A DNA stretch of 64,000 bases. Origin: Anoplopoma fimbria (taxonomy: Eukaryota; Chordata; Actinopteri; Perciformes; Anoplopomatidae). The notes beneath the pieces were generated by a model. That model did not search any database and was not told where the DNA came from. It saw nothing but the letters and a program-made list of their open reading frames with translations. Each line of letters begins with the position of its first letter. Position 1 is the stretch's first letter. The stretch is taken from contig NC_072467.1 in NCBI RefSeq assembly GCF_027596085.1, forward strand, positions 8,175,476-8,239,475, in the 5' to 3' direction. The position numbers and the translations under genes are program-made. Shown here piece after piece: positions 1 through 18,179 of this stretch.

Positions 1-32
<32 letters not shown>

Positions 33-36
33 AGGC
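1..36 (-). repeat. CCTCAC hexanucleotide tandem repeat coding Pro-His
   Basis: About six copies of TGAGGG (plus strand) run into the window edge. On the minus strand, in the harmonin frame fixed by the preceding exon sequence, they read CCT CAC and encode alternating proline and histidine. The array may continue past position 1. Confidence 0.85.
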
Positions 37-3000
37 CTGCGCCCCTTGTTGTTCACGGTGGACGGGGCAGGGGGAGGTTTTCTAGCGCTGGTAGGAGAAA
101 GAGGCCGCCGCTGTGGGGATGCTCGAGACGAGGGAGGGGTGTAGTTGGGTATTGTGGGGTTCAGCTTGGTTGAAGGTGGGGGGAGAGGCAAGGGAGGAGG
201 GGGAGGCTGGCTAGTGCTGGGCTGGGTGGGGGCCAGTCTCTTAAGAGGGCCCCTGAGGCTCTGATCAACGTCATCCAGGTTAATGTCATCCAGATCAGTG
301 GTGGCCAGGTGGAGGCCGCCAGGGAAACGCTTCACCTTGGGCACCGAAGCAGGAGAGCGCGGCGGGGACAGCTTAAAGTCACAATGACATGAAAAATGAC
401 TTTTTCTCCTGTTGACCTGAAACTCACATTTCCAAATTCTCTCCTGCAGACTATTGTCTCGTTCTCTGTTCTTCTTTTATTCTACTTGGACATGTCGTTG
501 TTTTAAAGCAAAAGGTCCCCTGAGGAGGACCAATTTGTGGCAAAACATTGTCATGTCCATGTAGAAATAAAAAATGGGAATGAGATAGAATTTTATTTTT
601 GTGGTATTTCAAAGTTCATACTCAAAAACTCCCATTTTTACATATCTCCTTTACTTTGATTTCGCTCGCTGGCAAATAAGCTATTTCTGGTGGTATGAGC
701 AGGTAAATATAAACTCTCTAACTGCACACTCATTGCTTAACCTCATACATCATATAAATATTGTAACTTAACATTCAAACGAAAGTCTTTCTGAACTGTC
801 CTTCCCCACGTCATTTCACTCCATCACCAACTCAATATGGCAGGAAGGAGGTGCCTCAATGCTATTACCAGCAATGCTATGCTGTTTTTGAGCTTTAGTC
901 AACTCCTTGCAACTGTAAAAAGAACTGGCATATATCTTTGTATATAAAACAAGAAAACACTGCTGAGGAGGTCTGAGTGCAGAGAGGTTTAGACAGAGGA
1001 GGTCTCACTACTACCTCTGGGGAATCATTCTCCACACAGGATATTTGCTCCAACCGAGTCTGACAAAGACGCTCCACCCAGTGTTGCACTTTATCTGACT
1101 CCTCGAGGTCTTCTCTCTCCGTCTCTGAAACCTGGTACAGAGGGGCAGCATCAGACAATGGGCGTTAGCCCTATACATACACATTTACATGCTAAGCTTT
1201 AAAACAGTCTTTAGTGCATTATTAAACAAACAACATGGTTGAACATAGTTAAACCAAAACGTTACACCCTGAGAGTTAACAGTGCCATAAAGTACATAAT
1301 AAATATTAAATGGTTTAATTCAAATTGTCGTTTTGTTCAGCATTTAAGGACATCCACTCCAATTGACTTTGGTAAGCCTTTCTTTTTTCATACCTCTTGC
1401 ACCAGACGATTGATCTTAAGTTGCTTCTCTCGTTCATACATTTCTTCCTTCTCCTTGGCGAGTTTCAGCTCAAACTCCATCTCCTTCTTGTTCTTTCTCT
1501 GCTCCTGCAGTGTGTCCATGTTGGACACTTTCTTCTTTTTCTTTTTCTTTTCTCCTTTCTGAGGTGTCATCAGTTAGTCAAAACAAAAAAGCAGGAGACA
1601 GACAAATCTGCCACTCCAACCCACGCAGCACAACATGCAGAAATAGCTCGGGACACCACACAGTGTTTGACGGATAAAAGCCGAACAAACAACATTACGT
1701 TTTATAAATGTTTCTAAAAATAAAAGCTCTGATCTTGAATATGCAACAGCCACTTTGTCGTGATGACATAAGAGCTGTTTTTCTTTCCTTTGTAGCCACT
1801 CTATCACCACACTGAAGTCAGGCAGCTGACAGTACCTTGCGGAGTGACGGCAGTTTTCCCTCATATCGATAAAACCAGCCAAATGCTAAGGATGGAGATG
1901 AACACAGGTCACAGAACACAAGTTTGTTAAATTAGATCCAAGGTTAAAACACAGACTCAGCAAACTCCAAGCCATGCATCTATTCAAACAAAACAACAAC
2001 ATGACACTAAAGAACCACAACAAAACAACCCGAGAGAAAAAAAGAGACAAACGGATTAAGCCTGCTCCATTCAGGCACTCTGAATAATTACATTGACAAA
2101 TGCATTTAAATGATGCAAAAATAAAAGACAGCTTTCAACAGCTTGTGTGTCATAAATTTCAGCAGCATCCAGCAAAAAAAATGCAACTAATTGAAGTGAT
2201 ACTCAAATTCTCCAATAGTTACATTCTGGTTGTCAAAGGAAATCTACGACTAGCCTCTGTGTACGCTTGTTTGATTGAACATCCCCCGAAAACAGCTGTG
2301 ACAATCCCAGCTGAGGCTTCAGACTCACTTGTCCCTCCGGATCTTCCTCCCTTTCTTCCTCTGTGAAGGAGCCGGCTTCATCAGCTTAGAGGAGAGGCCA
2401 TAAAGGCAACACAGCACACAGAAGAGACAGAGAGAGACAGAGAGAGCGTGCGTAAGAAATGAGGGGAAATAGGTTGAAACCCAGGCAAGAGTAACTTCTA
2501 CAACTCTTAGGTTTAGAAGAAAAGTAAATATGTAGCGTCAGGAGTAAATAGAGGATTCATGCATTTCAGGATGAAGACTCGTTCAGGTGTCCTTACGAGA
2601 ACTCTTGGCCTTGGTGGATTTTGACTCGGGTGGGGCGGGTGATGGGCTCTTAGGGCTTTTGGGCCTGTCTTTGGCTCCCCAGTCCTCTTCCCACTCTCTG
2701 CTGTGCTTCTTCTCCACAGCATCAATCCTACAAAGGATGAAAAAAACAGTAAGAGTTGTAAGATATTTACAAAACAATACTGAATCGGTACATTAAAAAC
2801 ACAATATTAGTTGTATACTTCTCCATCTCCTTTTTATAGCGCTCCTCTTCCTCTGCAGCTTTCTGAGAGATCTCCATCTTTCTCCTGTTTAAACACATAA
2901 TAGATTTACAAAGTAAAATTCTGTTCCCACAACAGGCTATAGCACAGGACTATAAATACAGAATATATTACTTTAATCCAGTTTATGGCCGCTATTGAGA

Positions 3001-6000
3001 ATGTCAGCCCTGCAGCATATGATAAACAGTCCCATTATTTATCCTCCGATATTGCTTGCATCAAAGCACTGAGAAAACTGAGCATGTCCTCTGAAGTAAC
3101 AAACTCCTGTGAAGGATGTGCAAATTATTTAGCAATATGAACATAAATCAATATAGTAATGTAACAACAGAGCAAAATAGGGTCCACGGATGGATGGAAA
3201 ATCCAGTTGGGCTCTGTTCACTTTCTGTTTTTGTAGATAAATCAGGTGTTCAGACATGAAGAGTACTCTGTTTCTCTGTTGTATTGATATTGACTTTATG
3301 TCAGTCAGTTTTTGATCGGATGATTACTTTGTGTCTCAGATTGACACCATGTTGATATTTACCAAGCTAATAAGACAAACTGAGCCCCCCAGCTGGATTT
3401 TTGTTTGAGCCGTATCAAAATGTCAGCCACTTTCCTGAGAACAAACACTTTTCATAGTTTTTTTAAATCAGTTTGTGATCTCAATTTCAGGGTGAGGATG
3501 TAGTCTTACTGTACATTTCAGGATTAAAACTATATAACTGCCATACATCACAATAGAGACACTAAAACGTCTGTCTTGTGTACATGTACAACAACTTTTT
3601 CTGCCATGCAACAAAAACAGGGTATATTTTCAGAAAAGGAGTTTTGGCTGATGACTCACTGCTTCTCCTTCTCCTGTTGCTCTTTGAGGATTTTGTTGGT
3701 TTCCAGTGCCACCCTCTTCTGGTGCATCAGCTCCTGCCTATCCAGCTCCCTGCGGGCCTCCACTGCAAGACGCTCCTCATCTGTCATGAACAGCTCTCTG
3801 CCCTGAGAGGCGACAAAAGCCAGAGACAACAATCAGGAAAGATTCTTTGTAGAGTAAGCATCCTGAAACTTTTTTGGACTGTGGAGACCGGCAGGCAAGC
3901 CCAAAACAGTCTCCCTTACCAGGTTGAGAGGGGAGATGTCTGTTTTAAATCATCTTTGAAGCCTCCCTCAAAACTAAGGCACAACCTTAGAATCATTGAT
4001 TTATAGTGTGGGAGCAAAATATATACAAGAAATACTGTACTGTATACATTCCCAAATAGTTACTGTTGTAGGGTTCCCTGTTTGTCCAGATGAAAATAAA
4101 TAAATGCATTAGACAGGCATTAATGAAAACAATGAATAAGAGGAGACTCAGTTGTCTCGCCGACACTGAGGCCCGAGGCAAACAACCTGCCAGGTGACTT
4201 TACTGATGATAAATGCTGCTCCTGCAGACTGCCGGGCCGAGGCACAGGCAACGCGGTACTGTGATGTCTCCAAAACAGACTGGCACATTAATCTGTGCCG
4301 TGCAGGAATGCAAAAGGGAGAAGGCAGGCGTTTGTGTTCCTACATCAATAACAGATAATCCCTTACTCTCTGAGAGATCAGAGCATCCTTATCTACATTC
4401 TATTCTTAGATCCCCAAAGCAATACAAACAACAATTGTAGTCATTTTATATGCACTGTTTTGTTTGGCTATCACCTTGCATAGGTTGCATAAGTGTCACT
4501 TTATCTAATCAGTCTTGAAAGGGTTGAGTTTCTCATTCGCAGACGAAATCATAAGCACTGTATCTTAAAAGTAGAGTTATATGTGAAAAAAATTACTAAA
4601 AAAGAATTATGAGTTAAATAAGACAACAAAATATTGGAATGCTTTTTTAAATTATGATTTATATTTTTATTAAAAGGTAATGCATTGTACTTACAGCTCC
4701 TGTCAGAACAGTAATAGTCAGACTCCTGCTGCTCTTCAGGACTCTCACCGCCTGGGAATAGAATAACAGAAAATTTCCAATAACGCCCCTTCATTTTGAA
4801 GACAATCTCTCAAATAAAAATGGCCTTTGTGAAGCATCTGTTAAGTGTATTTATTAGGGTTAGACGTCATCGCAGACTCCTGGTAAATACTGCAGGCTTT
4901 GTTTTCTCCATCAGCCACTTTGGCAAATAAACAACAACTCCCGAAGGATTATTTTTTCTATTGCAAAGTTCAGTTAAAAAAAATGCCCTCGTACAAAGTT
5001 GTAAATAATGCTCCAGTTTACATTATTGGAAGTGGACAATTAATTGAATTATGCAAAATTCACCTCTTTGTGGTCCGTATTGGCGAAATCCACCCCGTTC
5101 ACCTCCACAATTTGGTCTCCAACCTACATGTTAGGATAAGACAGAGATGCGGTCTGCAGCAGGCAGGTGTACGATTCTCACGCTTTAATATAGGTATTTA
5201 GTTTGAGCACTCACATCAAGTCCAACTTCTGCAGAAAGGGAGCCTGGCTTGACATTACTGATGTAGATACCAGGTTTCTGAGTTGGACCACTGGAGATGC
5301 TGATGCCCATACCCTTGGTACCGACAAGGCTGAGAAAAACCTTCTTCTCCTTGATTTCTTTGCCTCCAATGGATGCCAAGCCTGCAATGCTGCTTTTTTT
5401 CTCCTGGGCAGATATAGAAAGACGATAAGCTGTCTGCTTATGTGATACAACTTTTGAGAAAGCAGCATGAAGCAAAAACTAAATAAGCCTCCTACCCCTG
5501 ACTCAGACACAAACTGGTCGACAAACTGCCACTTAAGAGGTTCATCTGATGAGCTGGAGAAATTAAAAAAGGTGTATAAGAACAAAGCAAATTCATTTGA
5601 GCACATTAACTCCCCATTACACCATCCAAACAGCAAATATAAACTATTGCATCATATCAATCATCTTACCTTTTCACTGGGATCATCCCCACATCTGCAC
5701 AGATGGAAGAGAACAATTTAAATTATCGATGCCATTGATATTAAATAATATTCATCAATCATGCTAATGTTGAAAAATGTGTTTGTGTTTGACGTACGCC
5801 TGACTTTAAGTGACACAATCTTCTTTGTCTTGATGAGACTGATAACCTCCTCGTGGATACAGGAGGAGATTGAGTATCCATTGATGCGCACAATCTCATC
5901 TCCAACCTATAAATCAAGACAGGATGGGATGCTAAGCATGACACCTTCAATATATCAAACACACACAGTTACTGCTACTCCAATTATATCACATCCCTGT

Positions 6001-9000
6001 CTCTTAAATATACCAGCCACGATATGACTTATTGATCTGATATGTGTCATCTATATATATTTGGATGTTTTAGACATTTACATAACTGAGCTTAGCTATC
6101 ACACATATATTTCAATGTATACACAGTAATGTGCAATACATACACACATAAACAAATTAGCATTAAATACAAACATGCACACTTTGGTTTTATCTATTCC
6201 GCCGTTTTTATCCTGATTCAGTTTAATCAATTAAATGATTTCCCTGTTTTAACCCAGATTTAAAAGCCTAACAAGGGATGGGGGCTGCAATTTAGCCTCA
6301 GCTAGATGCCCTCTTTACAGTTCATCTGTTGCATTGCTTATCTGTATGTAATGATTATCTGTATGGTCCCTGTTAAATAAAACAAATAAATATATAACAA
6401 TATACATTTTTAGGTTAACCTACTCAACCTGTCTTTAGGCAGGTAATAATGCATACTACAATATTCCTTTGAATGTAGAATAAATTGAACAGAAGTAATT
6501 ATTTTCTCCCCTAACATTTCAATCATACCAGTAGTAATGTTGCCATGTTTTACATTAACTGTGTCTCTCGTGGTTTTATCCAGATATTAGACAGGAGACT
6601 ACCCTTACCTTGGCTGTCATAATACACAATGACTCACAGCGGCCATTCAGTCTTGTCTGTATTAAGGCATCAATCTAAACAGGACATTAACTTTGTCTTT
6701 CATGACAGGGGTTATTTCTCTTAAGTATTGTCCCTCTGTGTGAAACAAGACATTCAGTGACGGACATGCAAGCTCTGTACGAGTTTGAAAAACATGGTGC
6801 TTCGCCCCACCTAGTGGATCCTGGTATAACAGAAATGCACAGAAAATGAATTTGACTGCAGCTACAGACACAACAATGGGTCCTTTTCCCTTCACATCAA
6901 TTCATATTATATACAAAAATACACTAATACAATACTAATATATATAGTATACATACATATATACACTATACTATACATATATATGCACATACCATGTAAC
7001 TGAATAGTAACATAAAAACAAAATAACAAAAGCCACAACACACATATGTGCATACCTGAAGACCGACATTCCCTGCCTGACCGTCTTTGACCATCTGTGA
7101 TATATAGAGACCACTGCCAAACTCCAGCCCTCCTCGCACACTCAGACCCAGTCCATCACGATGTGTCCGATCCAAACGCACCTCTTTCAGCTTCCTACAC
7201 AATCAGGAGAGAGAGGAAGATGTAAAACAGGATGTACGAGAAATGTCAAATTTAGAGCGGGAGAAGGAGGATGGTTTTAATTATGGAAACAAGGAGAATA
7301 CAGAGAGAGCGTGGGGATGCTCAGGAATATTATGGTATAAAATTGTCTCTGTAGGGTGTTTTCATTACGAAGGCACATACATTAGCGTTACAGACCAAAT
7401 ATACAACAGTACCAGGACATGGGTCTATGCTGTACTCACCGTGACCTCTTTGGGGTGAGCAGGTCGTACTCCACCTGGTGTTTAAGTGGGATGAGAGGTC
7501 GGATGGCATCAAACAAGGGCAAACGCTTTGGTTCGTTGATGACCAGCTTCAGGTCCCCCACCAACACTGCCAAATCCATTGACCTGAAAGAGAAGAGGGA
7601 AAAACTTTTTTAGTTGAAGTTTTGCATGTTTTTTTTTACACAATGACTTTACCTTCTGTGAAGGTACAATATAATAACTGGTACCCTGGTTCAAGGTACA
7701 AGCAATGGGGTTTGTAGTAGAAATACAGTATGTACTGCAGTTGTAAAAAAGGAGAAAGGAAAACATTCTGGGTTATGCCAATAATTACCAATATGATGCA
7801 CATTTCAGTGACATCCGCTAAATTAAAAACAGAAATTAGATCAATTGAACAGGGGTTGGTAAAAACCTGACAATAGTACAAAAAGTACACTGGAAATTAC
7901 ACCACAAAACTTATCGTAGACTTCTTTGCTTGTTTTATTCATTTGTTTATTACCATCTGATGTTTTTTTCTTAAAAATTAAGTCTACATTTAAGTGACCA
8001 CTATAGCCCAAGGATTCATCCACTCAAAAGCAGTGCACAGTAGAGTTTGAGGTTCCCCATAGTGCTTTTTCAGAGGCTTTTGTACCCTGAGGTGAATGTA
8101 AGTCTGGAGGAAACATTCACCACTTGCATTGTTTTCAGTATGAACATAGCCAGGCTTTATAATACCGAATGATCAGATTTAGAGATACTGAATCTGACCT
8201 TGATTCTAGTCAAAAGTACAAGTACAATTGGGGCGGCTGGGGCACATGAGGTAGAGCGCTTGTCCCGTAACCACAAGGTTGGTGGTTCAAACCCCTCTAC
8301 CGGCAACATGCCGAGGTGTCCTTGAGCAAGACACCTAACCCCAAGTTGCTCCCCGGGCGCTTCATTGCAGCCCACTGCTCCTCCGGGATGGGTTAAATGC
8401 AGAGAAATAATTTCCCCATTGTGGGACTAATAAAGGCTTAATTAAGTAATTATAACTGACCAATGAAGATCTTATCAGCCACAAGATCATTAAAGTCCAC
8501 CCTAAACTTTGCTTCACTAATTTAGAATTGCACTCCTATAACATTGTTGGACTTATGATGGGCAACTTTTGTCTTTCTTGCAAAACCTGTTGCCTGCATT
8601 AAAGCAAAGATGGGGAGCAGGCTACAGAGGTCTGGAAAGCTTACTTTTTTCCAACTCCACATTCCTAAATGTTTTACTTTTTAAAACTTGTACTCTTCAG
8701 ACACAACCAATGCTGACTCAAGTGACATCACTTGTTGAGGGAATGTATCACACTTTACACAGCTCAACTCTGGAGTGCTTTATATAACTATTTTTTAAGT
8801 ATGCACTAGCACATCCCCTTTAATATTCAATTTTAAACTTTAATATCTAATTGCTGATGGAAAAACTACCAATTATATTTCTTTTACAATTCAAAGGAAG
8901 CCAAAAAGGCAACTAGAACGGCAATTAACGCAACAATTAAAAGCAACTTTGTAAAATCTGTCCACCTGGCCTCCTCTTTAAATTATTCACAAGTGTCATT

Positions 9001-11709
9001 TCAGTCCTGCTGGGAGGATGAATATAAAAAGAGCTTTTGTGGATAACTGGCCAGGCTTGTCGGAGCACAGTGGAAACTGATCAGAGGCGGTGGGGCCAAA
9101 GAGCTCTGGCTCTGTACAAAGATTAACTGAAACCTAAACCTGTAGCCCCCCAGACCTAGACCCTCTGGGACCAGGCTGTTATCAGAAAGCCTGATGGAGC
9201 ACACAGTTTTAGGGCTGTGTGCATAAGAAGTGTGTGTGACAAGATAAAGAGCTTTTGAAAACTAAACATGAACAGTTGGTGAGGAGTTAATAGAAGTTAG
9301 AGCATTTGGGCAGACTTTTTCATGCAGCTATTATAGAACAAGAAGAAATTTCAACATATTAGAACAAATGTAGCCTTTAATCTATATTCTTTTTTATATT
9401 TGTATATGTAAAATGCCACATGTATAAGGTTGTGTTTTAAGGACACAACTTATTCAATAACTATCAACATTGTATTCATTTAGGAATATAGAGGTGTGAA
9501 TATACAGATTTGTGCGTGACAGAAACCACACAAAAAAGAAAATGCAACTAACTCGCAGATGCACACTGTAACACTCAACTGAGAAGTGACAAGTGGTACT
9601 CACTGGTGATACATGCGAAGGACATCATACAGGTAATCCTTCTCGGCTTCATTTTCAATCAGCAACTCCACCTGCAAGAAAGGAAAGACATCTGGTGCCA
9701 TCCTTCTTCTCACAGCTAAATCAGAGAAAATGTCAGCCCACTGACACACACTGTACCTCTCTCCTGTGGTCCTGTCAACACTACAGGGGGGAGCTGTCAG
9801 AGTGTGTCTGTGTGCATGTGTGCGTGTGTGTGTGTCAGTAGGAGACATACAAACCTGATTGCGGCTCAGCTGCAGCAGAATCGTTTTGAGGAAACGCTTT
9901 GGCCAATCACTAATACAACACATTTCACTTTTTCCCTGCCTAAAAATGTCCCAGACTGCAAGCTGCAGGCTTCAAACCAAACCTGAGTAGCTATTTTGTT
10001 GTTGAGTGGTAGTTCAAACTAGGCTTTCGGGATGATGAGGCTCTTTGGACTAAAGCAGGTGTAATGGACAGCCCTTCCCTAACTATCAAACCACTAGGAG
10101 GGAATAATGGCAGTAGAGCTGAGGAGAGGCTTCAGTAGGAAGGTCAGCAGTGTCATCTTACACCTCAGATACAAACAAAGGTGAACACTCACACCCAACA
10201 TTCACACGCATCTCATCTTGAGCAGCGTGTACTCAAAGGTAAACTAAGTCTTAAAGAGAGAGAACAAAAACACATTCAGAAACTGCTTCATTTTATGTAG
10301 GGATTAAAGCATTGGTAGGCTCACTATAGACCCTTTCAAATTTGACAACGAACATCCTAAATGGGCCCTTTGTAGTGCCTGTTGCAATGTGTGTTACTTC
10401 AGTAGCTGACAGACAGTAAACTTGGACCAAAGCTGTTTTCCTAGCAACAGAATGGTAATTAAAAGGTCTATGGTAATCATAAATGTAGGACTGCACTACG
10501 TGGACCATGCTCTGACGTCCCTGTAAGGGTGTGTGCAACACGGTCTTTATGACTGTCATAAATGTCTCTTGTTCAGGGCAGTGAGGCAGTCAGCCACTCC
10601 TGCAGCCTGAATTGCATGCAGACTTTGGCACCATATACCAGAGTGATCGTTGGTCAATCAGATATTCATTGTAAATGTGCACTGTCTGGTTTAAAGTTTC
10701 AAATTGTTTTCACAAAAGAAGAGCTTATATAACGTTGTACATAGATGCAGTATATACAATGAACCCCCAGAGAACAAGACACCTGCCACTCAAATCAACA
10801 TAACAGATAATAATGCAATTCTTCACAAATGTACAGTGTAACAACGCACACTCTCAACCAGAGAGAGATACAGAGACTATGACAATGTCCCAAAAAGAAA
10901 CAAAGCCTGATTGTGCCATGTTGGTCCCTCCGCCTCTAATTAAACTGGCAAATTGTCCCATATCTTCCGCTCAGCTGCTCATCTCTGACACGATCTACAT
11001 TATCTAAAGCGAGGATGCCCTTTGTGAAGAGCCATATGTGACACACTGCCAGCCTGTGTACAGCACAAATGGCTGTGTGATGATCTCACATGCTCTGGGG
11101 CTGAAAATGCCCTAAACATATCATGTTCCTTTCCGTTGTTATTTCTAATTCATAGTTACCTTTTCACTCTGTTATGTCCCAAAACTAAACACAAATCCTT
11201 GTTTAATTTGTGCTCAATCCATGTAGCCACATACCATGGATTCAAACAACGTCTATTTTATCCCGGACCTCAGCTGTATGTTCCCTGAACTAGAATATAC
11301 ATGGGACAGATACAGCATCTCTCATTTTTTCTATTATTTCTCTATAGGCTTTTAGTAAGGGATCACTAGTAATACATTTTATTTTAACCCTGAGGCTTAT
11401 TCCACACAATTTCTAATTTGTGTTTGACTTATATAAATGCCTTTTAATTTACTCCAAGAAGTAATTCTATTGAAAATTATTTTTTAATGACTTCAACTGT
11501 ATGTTTTCTCCGTGCGGCTGTCGGCCAGGCCTGTGTCTGAGTAACATCCCCCCCGAAAGAGACACCTGAGCCAGTGAGGTGACAACCAGGTAACGGGGGG
11601 AAGCTTTTTAATGGCCAACGTTATTGAATATAAATTTAATCAATATCGTGAGAGGACAATGTTTAAAACTTACCTTATGCCTGAACTCCCGAGCAACTTT
11701 ACGCTCCAT
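1..11709 (-). CDS. ush1c: Harmonin (Usher syndrome 1C protein), 5' part, 17 exons in window
   Basis: Harmonin is a PDZ scaffold of hair-cell stereocilia and photoreceptors that holds cadherin 23, protocadherin 15 and SANS. Coding exons in transcript order are 11674-11709, 9604-9671, 7440-7583, 7056-7194, 5798-5906, 5670-5694, 5496-5553, 5215-5403, 5064-5123, 4695-4751, 3660-3802, 2819-2884, 2597-2727, 2329-2384, 1394-1558, 961-1131 and 1-371. All phases join. The start [12 protein letters not shown] matches human. The N-terminal helical domain (to about residue 85) is followed by PDZ1 ([12 protein letters not shown]), the linker [15 protein letters not shown]2 ([16 protein letters not shown]), a charged coiled coil, a second Lys/Glu coiled coil (1394-1558) and a proline-rich PST-like segment (1-371). 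The PST segment indicates the long b-type isoform. PDZ3 and the stop lie beyond position 1. The donor at 961 is weak. Family identity is secure; the last three exons are less certain. Confidence 0.93.
8229..8450 (+). mobile_element. tRNA-derived SINE in ush1c intron 2
   Basis: The copy has a tRNA-like head with a B box GGTTCAAACC at 8284-8293. A central stretch 'gtgtccttgagcaagacacc' typical of fish V-SINE-type elements follows, then a tail 'ccccattgtgggactaataa' resembling LINE 3' ends. It lies antisense to ush1c between exons 2 and 3. The family name is from memory; the tRNA-like promoter is visible directly. Confidence 0.8.
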
Positions 11710-13356
11710 CGCAGCGGTGTAGTGACGTGAGATCCCAGAGTCGGTGGAGTTTGGCAGCAGTGGACCGACCGGGGTCAGTGCGTCAAGACAGCTGATGTAG
11801 AACTACAGCTCCGGTTAAGCTTTTCATGGTAAGACAATAAGATAAGATCAAATAAGATAATCCTTCATTAGTCCCGCAGCCGGGGAATTTACAGGATTAC
11901 AGCAGCATAGATATAGTGCAAACAAGGTACATAGTAGAAAAAACAAACAAGTATTTTAAATAAGTAAGTAAGTAAAAAAAAAATCCACAATAACTAAAAA
12001 AAAAAAAAAATAAGATAATAGATAATCCTTTATTAGTCCCGCAGCCGGGGAATTTACAGGATTACAGCAGCATAGATATAGTGCAAACAAGGTACATAGT
12101 AGAAAAAACAAACAAGTATTTTAAATAAGTAAGTAAGTAAGAAAAAAAAAATCCACAATAACTAAAAAAAAAGAAAAATAAGATAATAGATAATCCTTTA
12201 TTAGTCCCGCAGCCGGGGAATTTACAGGATTACAGCAGCATAGATATAGTGCAAACAAGGTACATAGTAGAAAAAACAAACAAGTATTTTAAATAAGTAA
12301 GTAAGTAAGAAAAAAAAAATCCACAATAACTAAAAAAAAAGAAAAATAAGATAATAGATAATCCTTTATTAGTCCCGCAGCCGGGGAATTTACAGGATTA
12401 CAGCAGCATAGATATAGTGCAAACAAGGTACATAGTAGAAAAAACAAACAAGTATTTTAAATAAGTAAGTAAGTAAGAAAAAAAAATCCACAATAACTAA
12501 AAAAAAAAAAAAAGAAAAATAAGATAATAGATAATCCTTTATTAGTCCCGCAGCCGGGGAATTTACAGGATTACAGCAGCATAGATATAGTGCAAACAAG
12601 GTACATAGTAGAAAAAACAAACAAGTATTTTAAATAAGTAAGTAAGTAAGAAAAAAAAAATCCACAATAACTAAAAAAAAAGAAAAATAAGATAATAGAT
12701 AATCCTTTATTAGTCCCGCAGCCGGGGAATTTACAGGATTACAGCAGCATAGATATAGTGCAAACAAGGTACATAGTAGAAAAAACAAACAAGTATTTTA
12801 AATAAGTAAGTAAGAAAGAAAAAAATCCACAATAACTAAAAAAAAAAAATATATATATATATATTCTTATAAATACAATAACGAGGATAAAATAGTTTGG
12901 GTAATGAATACGATCAAGGAGAACATTAACAAAAGCATAGCTTCTCTTACTCTCAGGTAACTAGATCTGTCGTGTTTGTATACTTCTAGTTCTTCATACA
13001 TTTCCAGAGGCTTTTATTATGAAGGGGTCAACGTTTACTTCCTGTATTTTCAGCAATTTCAACCCTCGTTTTTTTAACCAGAAAAAGATATCTCCCAATC
13101 GTGTGCCCTGACCATCATTTATCATGATTAACTGTTCATTTAATGGTAAAGATACATATATATATATATATCTAACCCTACATGTCTCACTTGTCTCACT
13201 TGGTGGGCAGCCTGCCGCCTGTCGCTGACGGGCCTCTGAACATCTTTATTCCCACGAAGAAGACGAGGAGTCGTAAACTTCCGGGATTCAAAAGCTTGAT
13301 AGCAACGAACAACGCCGCTGTCCAGACCCAAGACCTGAGTGTGTGAAAGACAGAGG
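11710..13356. other. ush1c-ccdc77 divergent intergenic region
   Basis: This interval separates the ush1c start codon from the presumed ccdc77 5' UTR exon. That exon ends at 13356 with the donor 'cagagg|gtatgt'; its 5' end is not visible. Apart from the tandem array there is an (AT)n tract at 13152-13172. I see no TATA box placed convincingly for either gene. Confidence 0.5.
11825..12864. repeat. Six-copy tandem array, ~165-174 bp unit, from a retroposon 3' tail
   Basis: The motif 'tttattagtcccgcagccgg' (first copy 'ttcattag') recurs at about 11862, 12027, 12194, 12362, 12536 and 12703. Each unit continues through 'acaggattacagcagcatag', 'ggtacatagtagaaaaaac' and 'aaataagtaagtaagtaag' to an A-rich linker. 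Copies are nearly identical apart from homopolymer lengths, so the array is recent. The last copy ends in an (AT)n run. Diverged single copies of the core occur at 25370 and 54020. It fills the head-to-head interval between ush1c and ccdc77. Confidence 0.93.
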
Positions 13357-14054
13357 GTATGTAAACTGTGTTAAAGGTAGTATGTTATCCCAAAAGAGAG
13401 ATACATGTATTATACGTATGTGTAGGTACTGGTATGTGCCTACTTTATTTTCGCTTTATCTAAAGTAACTATATCATATATATGCAAGACGTTGTAGAGA
13501 CTTTGCTTTGCAACAGGATTGGGCATGGCGGTTTTGTTAGTTTGTTTTAATCATGAAATAAAGTTAGTCGGGTTGATGTATATGCAGCCAAGTGTTGACT
13601 TCTTGGAGAGTCACGGTGGTAGACTTTGCTTTCAAACGTCCCGCTCCCCCTGGCGCCCAACCCATGCCGACCGAGATACACCATGGACCCTTTTCTTCTA
13701 TCACATTCACCGTTAACGTTTGCATTACACTAACCTGCTGTTCCCTCGGATATCCTAACGCGTATCCTAACGCCTGCTCATATTTATTGGCATATTGAAA
13801 GATGGCAAACAGTTTTGGACAGAGCTTTTGATGTAAATATTTCGGCTAATAATAATAATTGCTCTCAGGGGCTCCTCAAGCTGACATCTCTGTATTAGGT
13901 ATCAGCATTTGTCATCTCTTGTCTGTGTGGCCTCTTTTTGCAGAATTAGTTGCAGAAAGGATGTGATCGTTGATTGTTACAACAACAAACCACTTTTGCA
14001 GTATTGATGACGGTCACTATTTTTTCACTTATGTTTTCAGTGTTGTGTGCTGGG

Positions 14055-18037
<3,983 letters not shown>

Positions 18038-18179
18038 GGACTGGACTGTGGTGTCTACTGTCTGTCTATGAAGGACAATCAATGTGAGGTTTGTCCAAAT
18101 CAAGAATGTTTGTGCCACTGTCTATATTACTGAAACTTAGAGTGAATGTTATTTCTATTTTGTACTTTGCACTAATAAA

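Noticed and set aside
1..36. Telomere-like repeat
   Set aside because: The unit is TGAGGG, not TTAGGG. It is only about 36 bp and reads in frame with the harmonin exon, so a coding microsatellite is the better reading.
8229..8310. tRNA gene
   Set aside because: Only the B box and part of the fold are tRNA-like. The SINE body and tail follow directly, so this is a retroposon head.
13296..13307. X-box at the ccdc77 promoter
   Set aside because: Only a left half-site resembling GTTGCTAT is present, and no matching right half follows.
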